Shown here: positions 8,269-16,873 of the stretch, piece after piece
Position numbering within the stretch: the first letter of the stretch is position 1
Layout: every line of letters begins with the position of its first letter
Source: CALCZU01 sp964396165
GTDB lineage: Bacteria; Bdellovibrionota; FAC87; UBA2466
Reading direction: 5' to 3'
NCBI GenBank assembly: GCA_964396165.1
Contig: CAYNEF010000005.1
Coordinates: 29,958-93,957, forward strand
DNA length: 64,000 nucleotides
Program-made: the position numbers and the translations under genes
The notes under the pieces: generated by a model
Databases searched by the model: none
The model's input: the letters and a program-made list of their open reading frames with translations, nothing else
What the model was told of the DNA's origin: nothing

Positions 8269-10368
8269 TTACTTAGCTGATGCCCACTGTTTTACAGCTT
8301 CAAATTCAGCAGCAGAAAGACTTCCGCCCTTCGGCATGCCGCCGCCCGGACTTACTGAAGCCAAAATATCAGACAAACTGCCAGACTTGATACTGCCATC
8401 CGCATTGAATACCGGAGCTGATGGAGAATCTGCTTTTGGACTTGTGTGGCAACGCAAACATTTTGCAACCATTACTTGCTGACCTGCAGACGCCGCAGAT
8501 GGCGCTGTTGGTTTCGTTCCACCAGGTGCTGGAGTAACAGAAGACGAAGTAGTACTTACTGGTTCTTTACACATTCCAGCTGCTACTGTTTTTTCACATT
8601 CTTCTTGTGTTGAGAATGGGCCCACAGGGCTTCCACCACCAAAGTCTTTGCTTGCTTCACATTTGTTAGTCGAGCGATTTAAGAAATAGCCCGTTATTTT
8701 GCCTGAACCACCAAGTGTGAAATTTTCACCCTCTGGTTTTACTGCATCACAATTCACTTTTTCAGCTTTCGGCTGGTTGTGATTCTCACAATAGTAAGGA
8801 GCATCTTTTACCGTTGTTTTCCAACGATTATCTGGAAGAGATGTGCCGTGTTTGTGAATATAACGGGAAATGAATTGTTCTTGCCCATTTTTCATAATTT
8901 TCTTCAGTTGCACTTGCGTCTCAGGAAACTCTAATAACCCCTTCACTGAGAACGTAGTGTAGAAAGACGCAGGATCTCCATCTACATTTCTTAGCTTTCC
9001 GCCACCTGCTTCATTAGGATCTGCTGTGACTCTTTTCCAAGCGGCTTCGACTTCTTTTTCTTTATCCGCATCGGAAATTCCACCCGGGATAAAAGCCAAG
9101 TGAGACTGGTCTTTGCCGTCTTTATCTTTCGAGTTGAATAAAATTAGTGTGGTAGGAATCTTTGTGTCTTGATCCGCTTTGGAAACACAATCTTGTTCAA
9201 CCACTGTGTAATTATATTTCTTACTCTTTGCTTCTGAATTTACAGTCGCAGCCAAGATATGTCCGTCTGTTGCTTTCACAGCGACACTTGAATCAAAGTC
9301 TGCTTTCCATTTCGAAAACACTGTAGGAGCCGTTGAAACTTCTTGTCTGCCAGGCTGAGGAGAGGTACCACCGTGATTTCCAGAAGTCGTTCCACCCGTA
9401 GCACCACCACCTGTTTGTGTAGCTGTTCTTTTAAAGAACGGAGTATTACCAAAATTTTGTCGGTAAAAACTCAGAACGCAACGTTGATTCTGGCTCAAAC
9501 GTTGACCAGAAACTTCTTTACTCTGGTAGTAATTAAAAATTTTAATTTCGTTTCTGGGATCAATCGGCACGCTTCTGCCAAATTGATCTTGCTGAAAGAG
9601 CCTGCAGTTTGGACTTTGGCCGATCAAAACCTGATTTCCATTTTCACGGAAAGTATCGGTCAAGGTAAGTGGTCTTACTTGTCCGAGACTGCTGAAAGGA
9701 TTTACTGGGTTTCCATCCTGGCCGATTACCGTTCCTACAGAACCGAAGGGGTTTGAATTAACTCCGAAACTAGAAACTCCACTCCCTGTAGGATCACCAA
9801 TTCCACCTGCACCAACGCTACCAAATTGGCTATTTCCAAAGCCGCTACCAAATTGGCTATTTCCAAAGCTCGCATTCTGGTTAAAAGCTCCGTTTTGATC
9901 AAACTGATTGAAGAAATCATTTTGAAATCCGTTGTTAAACTGGCTGTTAAATTGATTTCCACAGCCGACACGACTTCCGCATCCTCCAGAGCCACATCCG
10001 CGGTTAGCAATGGAATTAAATTGATTGCCTACATCACCAAACGGATTTCCAAACTGATCAACAATATTACCAAATTGATCTTGTTGAAGAGGATTGCCTA
10101 ATTCATCCGATAAATTTCCGAATTCATCTTGAAATACTTGTTGATTATTCAATCGATTGCCGCGATTACCACAACCATTGCGAGGTCTGCAGCCGCCACG
10201 ACCGCATACGCCACCCATGCCTCTTAAAAGTCTTCCGCCACCGATAATTTGCGGACCAGGCCCGAATAAAAGTCTTGCCATTGGACCACGACGTCCAAAA
10301 AGAGCCAATGCTTCAGGTGTAGGTAAAAAAATAGAAATGCAGATAACTGCTGTAAGTAAATGCCTCAT
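8269..10368 (-). CDS. secreted multidomain protein: Gly/Asn/Gln-rich repeats, Kunitz-like module, C-terminal cytochrome c domain
   Basis: 699 residues; signal peptide (..IFLPTPEALA). Residues 25-70 are Gly/Arg/Cys-rich. Residues 75-230 hold degenerate FGN-type repeats (DEFGN, DQFGN, DQFGNPFG, twice FGNSQFGS). Residues 250-530 are globular with several Cys. Residues 540-600 match the spacing of a Kunitz/BPTI domain: YFLN then C570, F585 exactly 15 later and C591 exactly 21 later, as BPTI Y21, C30, F45 and C51; the C14/C38 pair is missing. After a Ser/Thr/Pro linker comes a haem site CLRCH (637-641) and a distal GGGMPKGG (Met678 as likely sixth ligand), i.e. a small class-I cytochrome c. A good Shine-Dalgarno sequence (AAGGGGA) precedes the ATG. 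Function unknown; it may be a surface or secreted redox protein. Confidence 0.8.
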   Translation of the reverse strand: MRHLLTAVICISIFLPTPEALALFGRRGPMARLLFGPGPQIIGGGRLLRGMGGVCGRGGCRPRNGCGNRGNRLNNQQVFQDEFGNLSDELGNPLQQDQFGNIVDQFGNPFGDVGNQFNSIANRGCGSGGCGSRVGCGNQFNSQFNNGFQNDFFNQFDQNGAFNQNASFGNSQFGSGFGNSQFGSVGAGGIGDPTGSGVSSFGVNSNPFGSVGTVIGQDGNPVNPFSSLGQVRPLTLTDTFRENGNQVLIGQSPNCRLFQQDQFGRSVPIDPRNEIKIFNYYQSKEVSGQRLSQNQRCVLSFYRQNFGNTPFFKRTATQTGGGATGGTTSGNHGGTSPQPGRQEVSTAPTVFSKWKADFDSSVAVKATDGHILAATVNSEAKSKKYNYTVVEQDCVSKADQDTKIPTTLILFNSKDKDGKDQSHLAFIPGGISDADKEKEVEAAWKRVTADPNEAGGGKLRNVDGDPASFYTTFSVKGLLEFPETQVQLKKIMKNGQEQFISRYIHKHGTSLPDNRWKTTVKDAPYYCENHNQPKAEKVNCDAVKPEGENFTLGGSGKITGYFLNRSTNKCEASKDFGGGSPVGPFSTQEECEKTVAAGMCKEPVSTTSSSVTPAPGGTKPTAPSAASAGQQVMVAKCLRCHTSPKADSPSAPVFNADGSIKSGSLSDILASVSPGGGMPKGGSLSAAEFEAVKQWASAK

Positions 10369-10410
10369 GTACTGTCCCCTTAGAAAACTAAAATAGATGA
10401 GAGAATATAG

Positions 10411-10426
10411 TGCACATGCGGGGCCA
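10411..10426 (-). promoter_or_regulatory. candidate sigma-54 (-24/-12) promoter of the 8269-10368 gene
   Basis: Minus-strand TGGCCCCGCATGTGCA: 9 of 12 fixed positions of TGGCACG-N4-TTGCW, with the required 10-base interval between GG and GC. The -12 GC is about 44 bases before the ATG. The first nine bases (CTGGCCC-C/T-GC) are nearly identical to the element before the 6065-8122 gene. Confidence 0.5.
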
Positions 10427-10582
10427 GAATTGTTTAACGAAAGTGGAATACACTTTTTTCTGCGTTAATTTGGGTATGATTTATATGGACTTACGTAATT
10501 TTGTATACGAAATAGTTGGTAACAAACTCATTTAAATCAAGACAGGTGTCTAAAAGATACTCTGTATTCTGGTTGTATTTTT

Positions 10583-11722
10583 TTAACCGAGGATGTTTGT
10601 TTGTCGGCGATAACAGTAATACGCTACACCCGCAAATACGACGTTAGGCAACCACACTCCCAACCAGGGCACGACCCAACCACTTAGGGCAAGCGCATTT
10701 GCTCCCACTGCAGAAAGCCAGTAAATCAGTCCAACTACAAGACACAGCACAATCGAGCCACTTCTGATTCCCCGTTGGCTCATCGTCCCAATAAAAAAAC
10801 CAAGACCCGCAAAGATGATACAGGCAAACGATAAAGAAAATCGTCTGTGTAATTCCACCTGCAACTGCCTGTAAAGCGGTGGATCATGAATCGTTTCTTT
10901 CAAACGTGTTTGTAGCTGATCGTAGTTGAACGACGGAGGACTATATTCTCTCCACGAGTCTCCGTGGCCTGCGACATCCATATTAATGTCGTACACATCA
11001 AATTTGATTTTTTGCTGCGGCCCTTCGAGTTGTTTTTTATCCACGAAAATAGAACCGTTCGTTAACCTTAACGTCATCATTTCTTTTTCAAGATTCGATT
11101 TTAAAAGGCCCGCTTCCGTTGTGATGACTAAAGGGTGCTGTTCTTCTCGTTCGTCAAAAATGAAGACGCGTTTTAATTCATTTTTAATCGGAACAATTTG
11201 TTCTGCAAAAAGCACAAGGCCTTTACCGCCAAAGGATTCTTGAAAGACTCCGGGTTTTAAACTTGCCATTGCTCTTTCGCTGGAAAGGCGTGTGATGAGC
11301 AATTCAAACTTACGGTTCCCTTGGGGAACGGTATAAAGTGCCGCGTACGTTAAAGTACCTGTTACCAAAAAAGAGAATACCAAAAGGGGAGAAAAAACCT
11401 GGAGGAGGCTTACGCCCGTTGCCTGAAGCGCAATCATTTCCCCTTCTGAATTCGCTCGCGATATTCCCATCAATACTGCGAATAAAAAGGCGATAGGAAC
11501 CGCAATCGGAAGTAGCGATGTCATCAGGTAAATGGATAATTTGATCACATCTAAAATTCCTACTTGCTGTACTACAAAAAACTCAGCCAAGCGGATGTAC
11601 TGGAGCATTAACATGATGAGCAAAAAAATAGATGTTCCCATCAGGAACCCAAAAAATACTTCAGTTCCCACGTACTTACTCAAGTACCAAGAAAACCATT
11701 TTGTTTTTGCTTCTACCTTCAT
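10583..11722 (-). CDS. lptF: LPS export ABC transporter permease, LptF/LptG (YjgP/YjgQ) family
   Basis: 379 residues with the family plan: three N-terminal membrane helices (about 20-42, 60-85, 100-125), a large periplasmic beta-jellyroll domain (about 140-280) and three C-terminal helices (about 295-375). LGFFIGTMSQRGIRSGS before the last helices is a typical YjgP/YjgQ element. The protein forms the membrane part of the LptBFG extractor that pushes lipopolysaccharide onto the LptC/LptA bridge. LptF and LptG are alike in sequence and no partner gene is in the window, so the F versus G assignment is a guess. It is divergent from rarA; a TATAAT (11734-11739, minus strand) lies 11 bases before the ATG. 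Confidence 0.88.
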   Translation of the reverse strand: MKVEAKTKWFSWYLSKYVGTEVFFGFLMGTSIFLLIMLMLQYIRLAEFFVVQQVGILDVIKLSIYLMTSLLPIAVPIAFLFAVLMGISRANSEGEMIALQATGVSLLQVFSPLLVFSFLVTGTLTYAALYTVPQGNRKFELLITRLSSERAMASLKPGVFQESFGGKGLVLFAEQIVPIKNELKRVFIFDEREEQHPLVITTEAGLLKSNLEKEMMTLRLTNGSIFVDKKQLEGPQQKIKFDVYDINMDVAGHGDSWREYSPPSFNYDQLQTRLKETIHDPPLYRQLQVELHRRFSLSFACIIFAGLGFFIGTMSQRGIRSGSIVLCLVVGLIYWLSAVGANALALSGWVVPWLGVWLPNVVFAGVAYYCYRRQTNILG

Positions 11723-11746
11723 GAATGTCTCGAATTATACCCTAAC

Positions 11747-11775
11747 TTGATTCCATCACTCGATAAGAGTAATAC
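11747..11775 (+). promoter_or_regulatory. candidate promoter of rarA, possibly leaderless
   Basis: TTGATT (11747-11752), 17-bp spacer, TAATAC (11770-11775), then 7 bases to the ATG at 11783. The TTG of the -35 hexamer is also the first possible start codon of the frame, which argues against starting translation there. Confidence 0.4.
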
Positions 11776-11782
11776 CAGAAGT

Positions 11783-13072
11783 ATGGATTTGTTTGAAGAT
11801 ACGCTCTTTAGCAGTGTCGATCGTGAAGCCGCACTGTCCCAAAGCCCTCTCGCACAAAGAATGAGACCCAAGTCACTAGATAAGGTGGTGGGGCAATCGC
11901 ATTTTTTAAATTCACGTTTTAAATCCATCTTGGAATCCGACATGTGGTCGGGTCTGATTTTCTGGGGCCCTCCTGGAACGGGAAAAACAACACTCGCCAC
12001 TGTGATTGCGGAAATGACCAAACGTCCGTTTGTGACCTTATCCGCGGTAAATACCGGCGTAAAAGAAATCAAAGAAGTACTCGAAGGATCTAAAAAAGCC
12101 TTCCGCTCTGGTAAGCCCGCCTGGATTTTATTTTTGGATGAAGTGCATCGGTTAAATAAAGCACAGCAAGACGTGCTTTTACCTTTTTTGGAAGAGGGCA
12201 GTATCCGCTTCATTGGGGCAACGACTGAAAACCCTTCTTTTGAAATCAACAACGCGATTGCGTCCAGATCGGTAATTTTTAATTTTAAACAGCTCACAGA
12301 AGAAGAAGTGCTCACCGTTGTAAAAAGAGCTGCGGGTGAAAACATTGAAGAAGAAGTATTGCAAAGAATTGCGGCTGTTGCTTTGGGCGATGCAAGACGT
12401 GCGCTGACTTTACTGGAACATATTTCGCTTTCTGCACCAAAAGATCAAAAAATCGGGCTGAAAGACTTTGAAGACATTACGCACGGACAATCGCTTTATT
12501 ACGATAAGAAATCCGAATCTCACTACGATACAATTTCAGCGTTCATTAAAAGTGTGCGTGGCAGTGATCCGGATGCTGCTGTTTATTATTTAGCGCGAAT
12601 GCTTGAGGGCGGAGAAGATCCGCTATTTGTGGCAAGACGGTTAATCATTCTTGCCTCTGAAGATATTGGAAATGCAAATCCGGCGGCACTGATGATTGCA
12701 TCCAGTTGCTTTCAAGCAGTGCACGCTATTGGAATGCCCGAAGCGCGAATAGTGCTGTCGCAAGCAACGACTTATCTTGCGTGCTCTGAGAAAAGTAACC
12801 GCGCGTATCTTGCTATTAACGAAGCAATGGATCTTGTTAAAAAAACCGGGAACCTCGAAATTCCTTACCACATCCGAAATGCTCCCACGACGATGATGAA
12901 AGATTGGGGATACGGAAAAGGATACGATTACCCGCACAACAACGAGAGCGGTTGGGTGAAAAAACAATATTTACCAGACAAGATTAAAGACGTGCGTTTT
13001 TACCAGCCGTCACAGCATGGAAATGAAAAAAAGTTTCAGGAATTTTTAAAGTCGAGAAAAGGGCTTCCTTAG
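11783..13072 (+). CDS. rarA: replication-associated recombination protein RarA (MgsA/WRNIP1 family AAA+ ATPase)
   Basis: 429 residues from the ATG at 11783 (a TTG 36 bases earlier is in frame but less likely). PLAQRMRPKSLDKVVGQSHFL is the family entry motif; Walker A GPPGTGKTT, Walker B LFLDEVHR and the sensor GATTENPSFEIN follow; the C-terminal half holds the tetramerisation region (SEDIGNANPAALMIASSCFQA, NAPTTMMKDWGYGKGYDYPHN). RarA acts at stalled replication forks and interacts with SSB and gaps in E. coli. The gene is divergent from lptF and ends overlapping the convergent 13069 gene by 4 bases. No clear Shine-Dalgarno sequence. Confidence 0.95.
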   Translation: MDLFEDTLFSSVDREAALSQSPLAQRMRPKSLDKVVGQSHFLNSRFKSILESDMWSGLIFWGPPGTGKTTLATVIAEMTKRPFVTLSAVNTGVKEIKEVLEGSKKAFRSGKPAWILFLDEVHRLNKAQQDVLLPFLEEGSIRFIGATTENPSFEINNAIASRSVIFNFKQLTEEEVLTVVKRAAGENIEEEVLQRIAAVALGDARRALTLLEHISLSAPKDQKIGLKDFEDITHGQSLYYDKKSESHYDTISAFIKSVRGSDPDAAVYYLARMLEGGEDPLFVARRLIILASEDIGNANPAALMIASSCFQAVHAIGMPEARIVLSQATTYLACSEKSNRAYLAINEAMDLVKKTGNLEIPYHIRNAPTTMMKDWGYGKGYDYPHNNESGWVKKQYLPDKIKDVRFYQPSQHGNEKKFQEFLKSRKGLP

Positions 13073-13674
13073 AGGAAAAGCCTGATCCCAAAGGTAAGAT
13101 AGTAATCGATAAGTGGGCCGGGTTTATCAATTCCGGTAGCAACAGCAAGACCTTCTGTTTCAAAGGCGATAGATTTTGCAAGCATCACTCTAAAGCCAAG
13201 ACCACCATTTCCAGAAACCCCGAATCTTTTTTCTTCGTAATCGTGTGCATCGAAACTGTACGTTCTTTTATTTTCCACATAACCGGCCCCGATAAAGATG
13301 AATGGGCGGAAGGCACTTTTGTCGCTTAAGAAATCAATGTCTACCCCAAGCGTATAGTTGAGCGATTGAGTATGGATAGAAGTGGCATACCATGGCTCGC
13401 CATTCACATTCGTTAGTTCCATTCTATTTTGATAGCCTTCGATGAGTGACATGCGGGCTTCTAAACGAACTGAAGAACCCAGACCAATCGCAAGACCAGT
13501 GGTTCCCGTTACACTTTGAGAAATAATATCGGCTGAAATATTATTTTTTGAGTACGAGCCTTTTGCAAAGATTTCGAATCCAATCGAAGAACCTTTCGCA
13601 AAAACTGGTTTAGCCGTTATTAGGCAAAAAACGCCACAGAGCATCAAAAAAATAGAGTTTCTTGGGTAAGGCAT
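13069..13674 (-). CDS. small outer-membrane beta-barrel-like protein
   Basis: 201 residues from the ATG at 13674, which gives a clean signal peptide (..NSIFLMLCGVFCLITAKPVFA). The frame is open to 13719, but that would put basic residues far in front of the signal. The mature part is a row of about eight amphipathic strands (IGFEIFAKGSYSKN, LEARMSLIEGY, TQSLNYTLGVDIDFL, FRPFIFIGAGYVEN, FGVSGNGGLGFRVM, YYLTFGIRLFL) ending in a hydrophobic residue, as in OmpA/OmpX-like 8-strand barrels. The fold class is likely; the specific function is unknown. A TACAAT sits 6 bases before the ATG, with no Shine-Dalgarno sequence beyond AAAAAG. Confidence 0.72.
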   Translation of the reverse strand: MPYPRNSIFLMLCGVFCLITAKPVFAKGSSIGFEIFAKGSYSKNNISADIISQSVTGTTGLAIGLGSSVRLEARMSLIEGYQNRMELTNVNGEPWYATSIHTQSLNYTLGVDIDFLSDKSAFRPFIFIGAGYVENKRTYSFDAHDYEEKRFGVSGNGGLGFRVMLAKSIAFETEGLAVATGIDKPGPLIDYYLTFGIRLFL

Positions 13675-13723
13675 CTTTTTATTGTATGCTAGACAACGGT
13701 TTCTAAAAAGGCGCGGCATCCCT

Positions 13724-14509
13724 ATGACTACTGATTATATAATGCAGGCTATCAATTTGTATGATTCCATCCCGACTAAGCGCCTGCGCTCCGTTGTTTC
13801 CGGCAAAGTTATCGATTTTTCACCACAGCAAATGGATGTGCAGTACAGCGAACATAGCTTTATGTTCGTCTACCGCTTCGGTTGCCTTGTTTTTTTCAAT
13901 ATGTCCCCTGAACTTATCCAGGAAGAGACAGCAAAAATTAAAACAGAGCTTGGTGCCGGTTTTCCGAGCCCCACAACTGAGTCTTTTGTCATAAAAATCG
14001 GTGAAGCGGCCGGTAAAGTCGAATTTGAATATGTTGAAATTAAGAAATTGGCAATCGATCATCTAAGACTGATTGCAATCACACTGGGACAATCAGCTGG
14101 TGTGGAATATTTTGAAAGATTGGGCGATAAACTTTTGCAAGATACCGCAAGCTTCATGCAAAAGATGGAAACAACGGGCAAAGTCCCTACCAACGCCAAG
14201 AGATTACTTAAATTCATTGGATCAGCTGCTGGTTCCAGACAACATATTGTCAGTAACCTGTCTATTTTGGACCCGCCAGAAGATACTTGGAAATCAAAAG
14301 AGCTGGAAAAGTTTTTTAAAGAACTGCAGCTGAATTTTGATATCGATTTGCGGTTTAAGACGCTCGATAGAAAGCTGAGCATCGTACAGGATAATATTGA
14401 GATTCTTTCGGATCTTGCAACCGCGAGAACTTCCAATATTTTGGAGCTTTTAATCGTCGTATTGATCGTTTTGGAATTGGTAATGGCTGCAATTCAGCGA
14501 TTTAGTTAG
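13724..14509 (+). CDS. RMD1/YagE family protein (DUF155), membrane-anchored C-terminus
   Basis: 261 residues from the ATG at 13724 (AAGG about 12 bases upstream; the frame is open from a TTG at 13682). The soluble part carries the DUF155 features: FMFVYRFGCLVFFNMSPE near the start, a long helical middle, and a C-terminal ARTSNILELLIVVLIVLEL transmembrane segment. The yeast member Rmd1/Rmd8 and mitochondrial RMND1 are known; RMND1 supports mitochondrial translation. The bacterial role is not established. It is divergent from the barrel gene (50 bases between starts) and followed by the 14565 gene after 55 bases. Confidence 0.85.
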   Translation: MTTDYIMQAINLYDSIPTKRLRSVVSGKVIDFSPQQMDVQYSEHSFMFVYRFGCLVFFNMSPELIQEETAKIKTELGAGFPSPTTESFVIKIGEAAGKVEFEYVEIKKLAIDHLRLIAITLGQSAGVEYFERLGDKLLQDTASFMQKMETTGKVPTNAKRLLKFIGSAAGSRQHIVSNLSILDPPEDTWKSKELEKFFKELQLNFDIDLRFKTLDRKLSIVQDNIEILSDLATARTSNILELLIVVLIVLELVMAAIQRFS

Positions 14510-14564
14510 GTCGTTTGACAAAACCGGGGAATTCAGCGAATTTTAAGCACTTAAAGAGGCTAGT

Positions 14565-14879
14565 ATGGCAATGAGATATATCGTCCGTCGTAAAGAAGCG
14601 ACGGATTTTTCAGATGTAAAAAAATCAGTTCCCACCCTGGACGATGTCTTGGGAAAACCGGGTGACAATTCCATCCGAGATATTACTTTGCGTGTAGGCC
14701 CTCAAAGACATTTCACTTTTCAATTTTTTACCAGAAAAACCGGGACAACTTATCAATGGATTTGTCCCTCTGTTGAAATTGTCGCAGAAAATGAAGCAGG
14801 CCTTTTTGCCATGACCGATAAACTCGGCGTCGGCCGTCCTGAACATCTTCTCCCTCAAAACAACACCACTCAGAAATAA
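14565..14879 (+). CDS. small hypothetical protein (104 aa)
   Basis: Starts at ATG after a GAGG Shine-Dalgarno sequence. No signal peptide or membrane segment; basic N-terminus (MAMRYIVRRKE), a predicted beta-rich middle (DITLRVGPQRHFTFQFFTRKTGTTYQWICPSVEIVAENEAGLFAMTDKLG). I do not recognise a family. It lies 55 bases after the RMD1-like gene in the same direction, so the two may be cotranscribed. Confidence 0.65.
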   Translation: MAMRYIVRRKEATDFSDVKKSVPTLDDVLGKPGDNSIRDITLRVGPQRHFTFQFFTRKTGTTYQWICPSVEIVAENEAGLFAMTDKLGVGRPEHLLPQNNTTQK

Positions 14880-14916
14880 GTAACCTTACTCCTTATTGAA
14901 AACTACTTTTTGCAAT

Positions 14917-15101
14917 GAGATTGCTTCGGCTTCGCCTCGCAATGACNNNNNNNNNNNNNNNNNNNNNNNNNNNNNNNNNNNNNNNNNNNNNNNNNNNNNN
15001 NNNNNNNNNNNNNNNNNNNNNNNNNNNNNNNNNNNNNNNNNNNNNNCGCCTCGCAATGACAAAGACGATCAGTCATTGCGAGGCGAAGCCGAAGTAATCT
15101 C
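14917..15101. repeat. palindromic GTCATTGCGAGG repeat cluster interrupted by an assembly gap
   Basis: Left of the gap (14917-14946) and right of it (15047-15060) the same arm GCCTCGCAATGAC appears, then an inverted copy at 15072-15101 beginning GTCATTGCGAGGCGAAGC. This is the same family as at 53846, 53960, 57756 and 58594. The presence of the arm on both sides of the N run suggests the gap was caused by a repeat the assembler could not resolve. Confidence 0.85.
14947..15046. other. assembly gap (100 N) inside a repeat
   Basis: One hundred N flanked on both sides by the palindromic repeat arm, so repeat copies are probably missing here. Confidence 0.99.
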
Positions 15102-15118
15102 GTTGAATTGAGCATAAA

Positions 15119-15155
15119 TAAAAAAAGCCTCTCTATTTCTAGAGAGGCTTTTTAA
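15119..15155 (-). terminator. rho-independent terminator of the 18.2-15.2 kb operon
   Basis: Arms AAAAGCCTCTCTA and TAGAGAGGCTTTTT around a short TTTC loop. It lies 19 bases after the cyclophilin stop codon. The A-run and T-run make it look bidirectional, so it may also end transcripts from 14565. Confidence 0.85.
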
Positions 15156-15173
15156 AATCATGTGTGACGCTAG

Positions 15174-15698
15174 TTACTTTACAGTAACTTTGTTCATCTT
15201 ATCGCCCATTTTAATTTGCTTCACAAATTCCATACCCTTGGTGACCTGACCGAATACTGTGTATTGGTTGTCCAAGTGCGGATGTGTTCCTAAAGAAATA
15301 TAGAATTGGCTATCAGCAGAATCAGGATCTTGCGCGCGTGCCATCGCAAGCGTTCCTTCTGTGTGTTTTCTGGTATTAAATTCTGCTTTTAATTTTTTAC
15401 CGGATCCGCCTGTGCCATTTCCTTTTGGATCTCCGCCCTGTACGACAAATCCAGGAACTACGCGGTGGAAGGTAAGGCCATTATAAAAACCTTGTTTTGC
15501 AAGTTCGGAAATTCTTGCAACCGTGTTCGGTGCTTCTTCCGGATAAAGTTCAATTTCTACGTTTCCGTAAGTTGTTTCGATTGTTAACATGGGATGCTTC
15601 CCACCTTTCTTTTTTTCTTTAGCTTTTGCCCCAAAACTATCTTGAGGTACTACAAATAATGTGACTGCCAATAATGTAAATAGAAGTTTTTTAATCAT
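15174..15698 (-). CDS. exported cyclophilin-type peptidyl-prolyl cis-trans isomerase
   Basis: 174 residues; signal peptide (..LFVVPQDSFGA), a short basic linker (KAKEKKKGGKHP), then a compact bacterial cyclophilin: YGNVEIELYPEEAPNTV, GLTFHRVVPGFVVQGGDP (active-site F-H-R and Q), FNTRKHTEGTLAMARA, DSADSQFYISLG and YTVFGQV. The usual Trp near the C-terminus is absent, as in PpiB-like short forms. It speeds up proline isomerisation of proteins in the periplasm. The gene lies 15 bases after the PLP-enzyme gene and is followed by a terminator, so it closes the operon. Confidence 0.9.
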   Translation of the reverse strand: MIKKLLFTLLAVTLFVVPQDSFGAKAKEKKKGGKHPMLTIETTYGNVEIELYPEEAPNTVARISELAKQGFYNGLTFHRVVPGFVVQGGDPKGNGTGGSGKKLKAEFNTRKHTEGTLAMARAQDPDSADSQFYISLGTHPHLDNQYTVFGQVTKGMEFVKQIKMGDKMNKVTVK

Positions 15699-15713
15699 AG
15701 TGGAAAAAATCTA

Positions 15714-16868
15714 TCATAGGACCGAAAGAAAGTCTTCGATCAAATCCGCCGTGTCTTCGAGTCCAACAGAGACTCTAACGAGCGTATCGCTTACTCCAAG
15801 TTTTGCGCGATCTTCTTTGGGAATTCCTGAATGAGATGTCGTGGCGGGGCGTGTAACAAGCGTTTCTACTCCGCCAAGACTCGGTGCAAAAGCAGGCAAC
15901 TTCATCTTTTGCAATCGTGCATCCAAATCTTTTGCGTCCCCCTCGTATTCAAAAGACACTATTCCACCAAAACCTTTAAACAACTCTTTCGCTCTTTGGT
16001 GATCAGGATGCGAAGTTAACCCTGGATAAATTACGCGGCGGATTTTTTTCACAGTAGAGAGTGCTTCTGCTAATTTTTGCGAAGAATCATTTTGGTAGCG
16101 CATTCTCACACCCAAAGTTTTTAACCCTCGGTTTAATAAAAAACAGGCATGAGGATCCAGGCACGGCCCGAGATGATTGATAATCGGTACAATTTTTTTG
16201 TAGAGCGCATTGCTAGTTAAAATAGCCCCCGCAACAATATCGGTGTGCCCGTTGATATATTTAGTGGCACTGTGCAAAACAACATCGAATCCGATTTTTG
16301 CAGGATTAAAATTATAAGGAGAAGGAAAGGTATTATCGATGAATGTAGTGAGGCCATTTGCTTTTGCAAATGCTGCCACTGCTTTTAAATCAACAATTTT
16401 TAAAAGTGGGTTAGAGACTGCCTCTACGTAGACACCTTTGGTTTTTGGCGTCATGTATTTTTTTAAATTCGCTGCGTCTTCTAGCGGAAAGAAAGAGACC
16501 TGTCTTCCGTACTTAGCAAACTGCTCATGTAAAAAATGGTGTGTACCGCCATAAAGAGAATCTTGGCAAATTAAATGTTCCCCCACATCGATTAAAGAAA
16601 GTAGCGCAGTCGTAATTGCTGACATGCCAGAAGAGGTCACTACCCCAGTTTCAGTTCCTTCAAGTGCAGAAAGCTTTTCTGAGAGTGTTTTATGGTTGGG
16701 TGTGTTGTTCAGTCTTAGATAAATGACATCGTTGTAATCTGTTTCACCACCATATTCAAAAGTACTGCTCTGAAAGATGGGAGTCGTTACTGCTCTTCCA
16801 ATAAAAGGTTTTGGTTCTCCGACATGGATTGCCTGTGTATCAAATCCGAATTTATTTTTATCTAACAT
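15714..16868 (-). CDS. trans-sulfuration PLP enzyme (cystathionine gamma-synthase / beta- or gamma-lyase family)
   Basis: 384 residues of the Cys/Met-metabolism PLP family: VTTPIFQSSTFEY near the start, SSGMSAI and DSLYGGTHH for the phosphate and cofactor ring, FIDNTF, and the Schiff-base lysine K203 in SATKYINGH. Residues 50-58 read YLRLNNTPN where most family members have YSRxxNPT, the signature of a subgroup that is hard to assign. The reaction is therefore given only as the family: addition, elimination or lysis at homocysteine/cysteine skeletons. It starts 5 bases after the Rieske gene, so it is cotranscribed with the ferredoxin-PP2C-Rieske genes. Confidence 0.88.
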   Translation of the reverse strand: MLDKNKFGFDTQAIHVGEPKPFIGRAVTTPIFQSSTFEYGGETDYNDVIYLRLNNTPNHKTLSEKLSALEGTETGVVTSSGMSAITTALLSLIDVGEHLICQDSLYGGTHHFLHEQFAKYGRQVSFFPLEDAANLKKYMTPKTKGVYVEAVSNPLLKIVDLKAVAAFAKANGLTTFIDNTFPSPYNFNPAKIGFDVVLHSATKYINGHTDIVAGAILTSNALYKKIVPIINHLGPCLDPHACFLLNRGLKTLGVRMRYQNDSSQKLAEALSTVKKIRRVIYPGLTSHPDHQRAKELFKGFGGIVSFEYEGDAKDLDARLQKMKLPAFAPSLGGVETLVTRPATTSHSGIPKEDRAKLGVSDTLVRVSVGLEDTADLIEDFLSVL

Positions 16869-16873
16869 GGTTA

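Noticed and set aside
9735..10101. Long frames on both strands within the FGN-repeat gene
   Set aside because: Low-complexity DNA creates open shadow frames; the minus-strand gene with signal peptide and haem motif is the real one.
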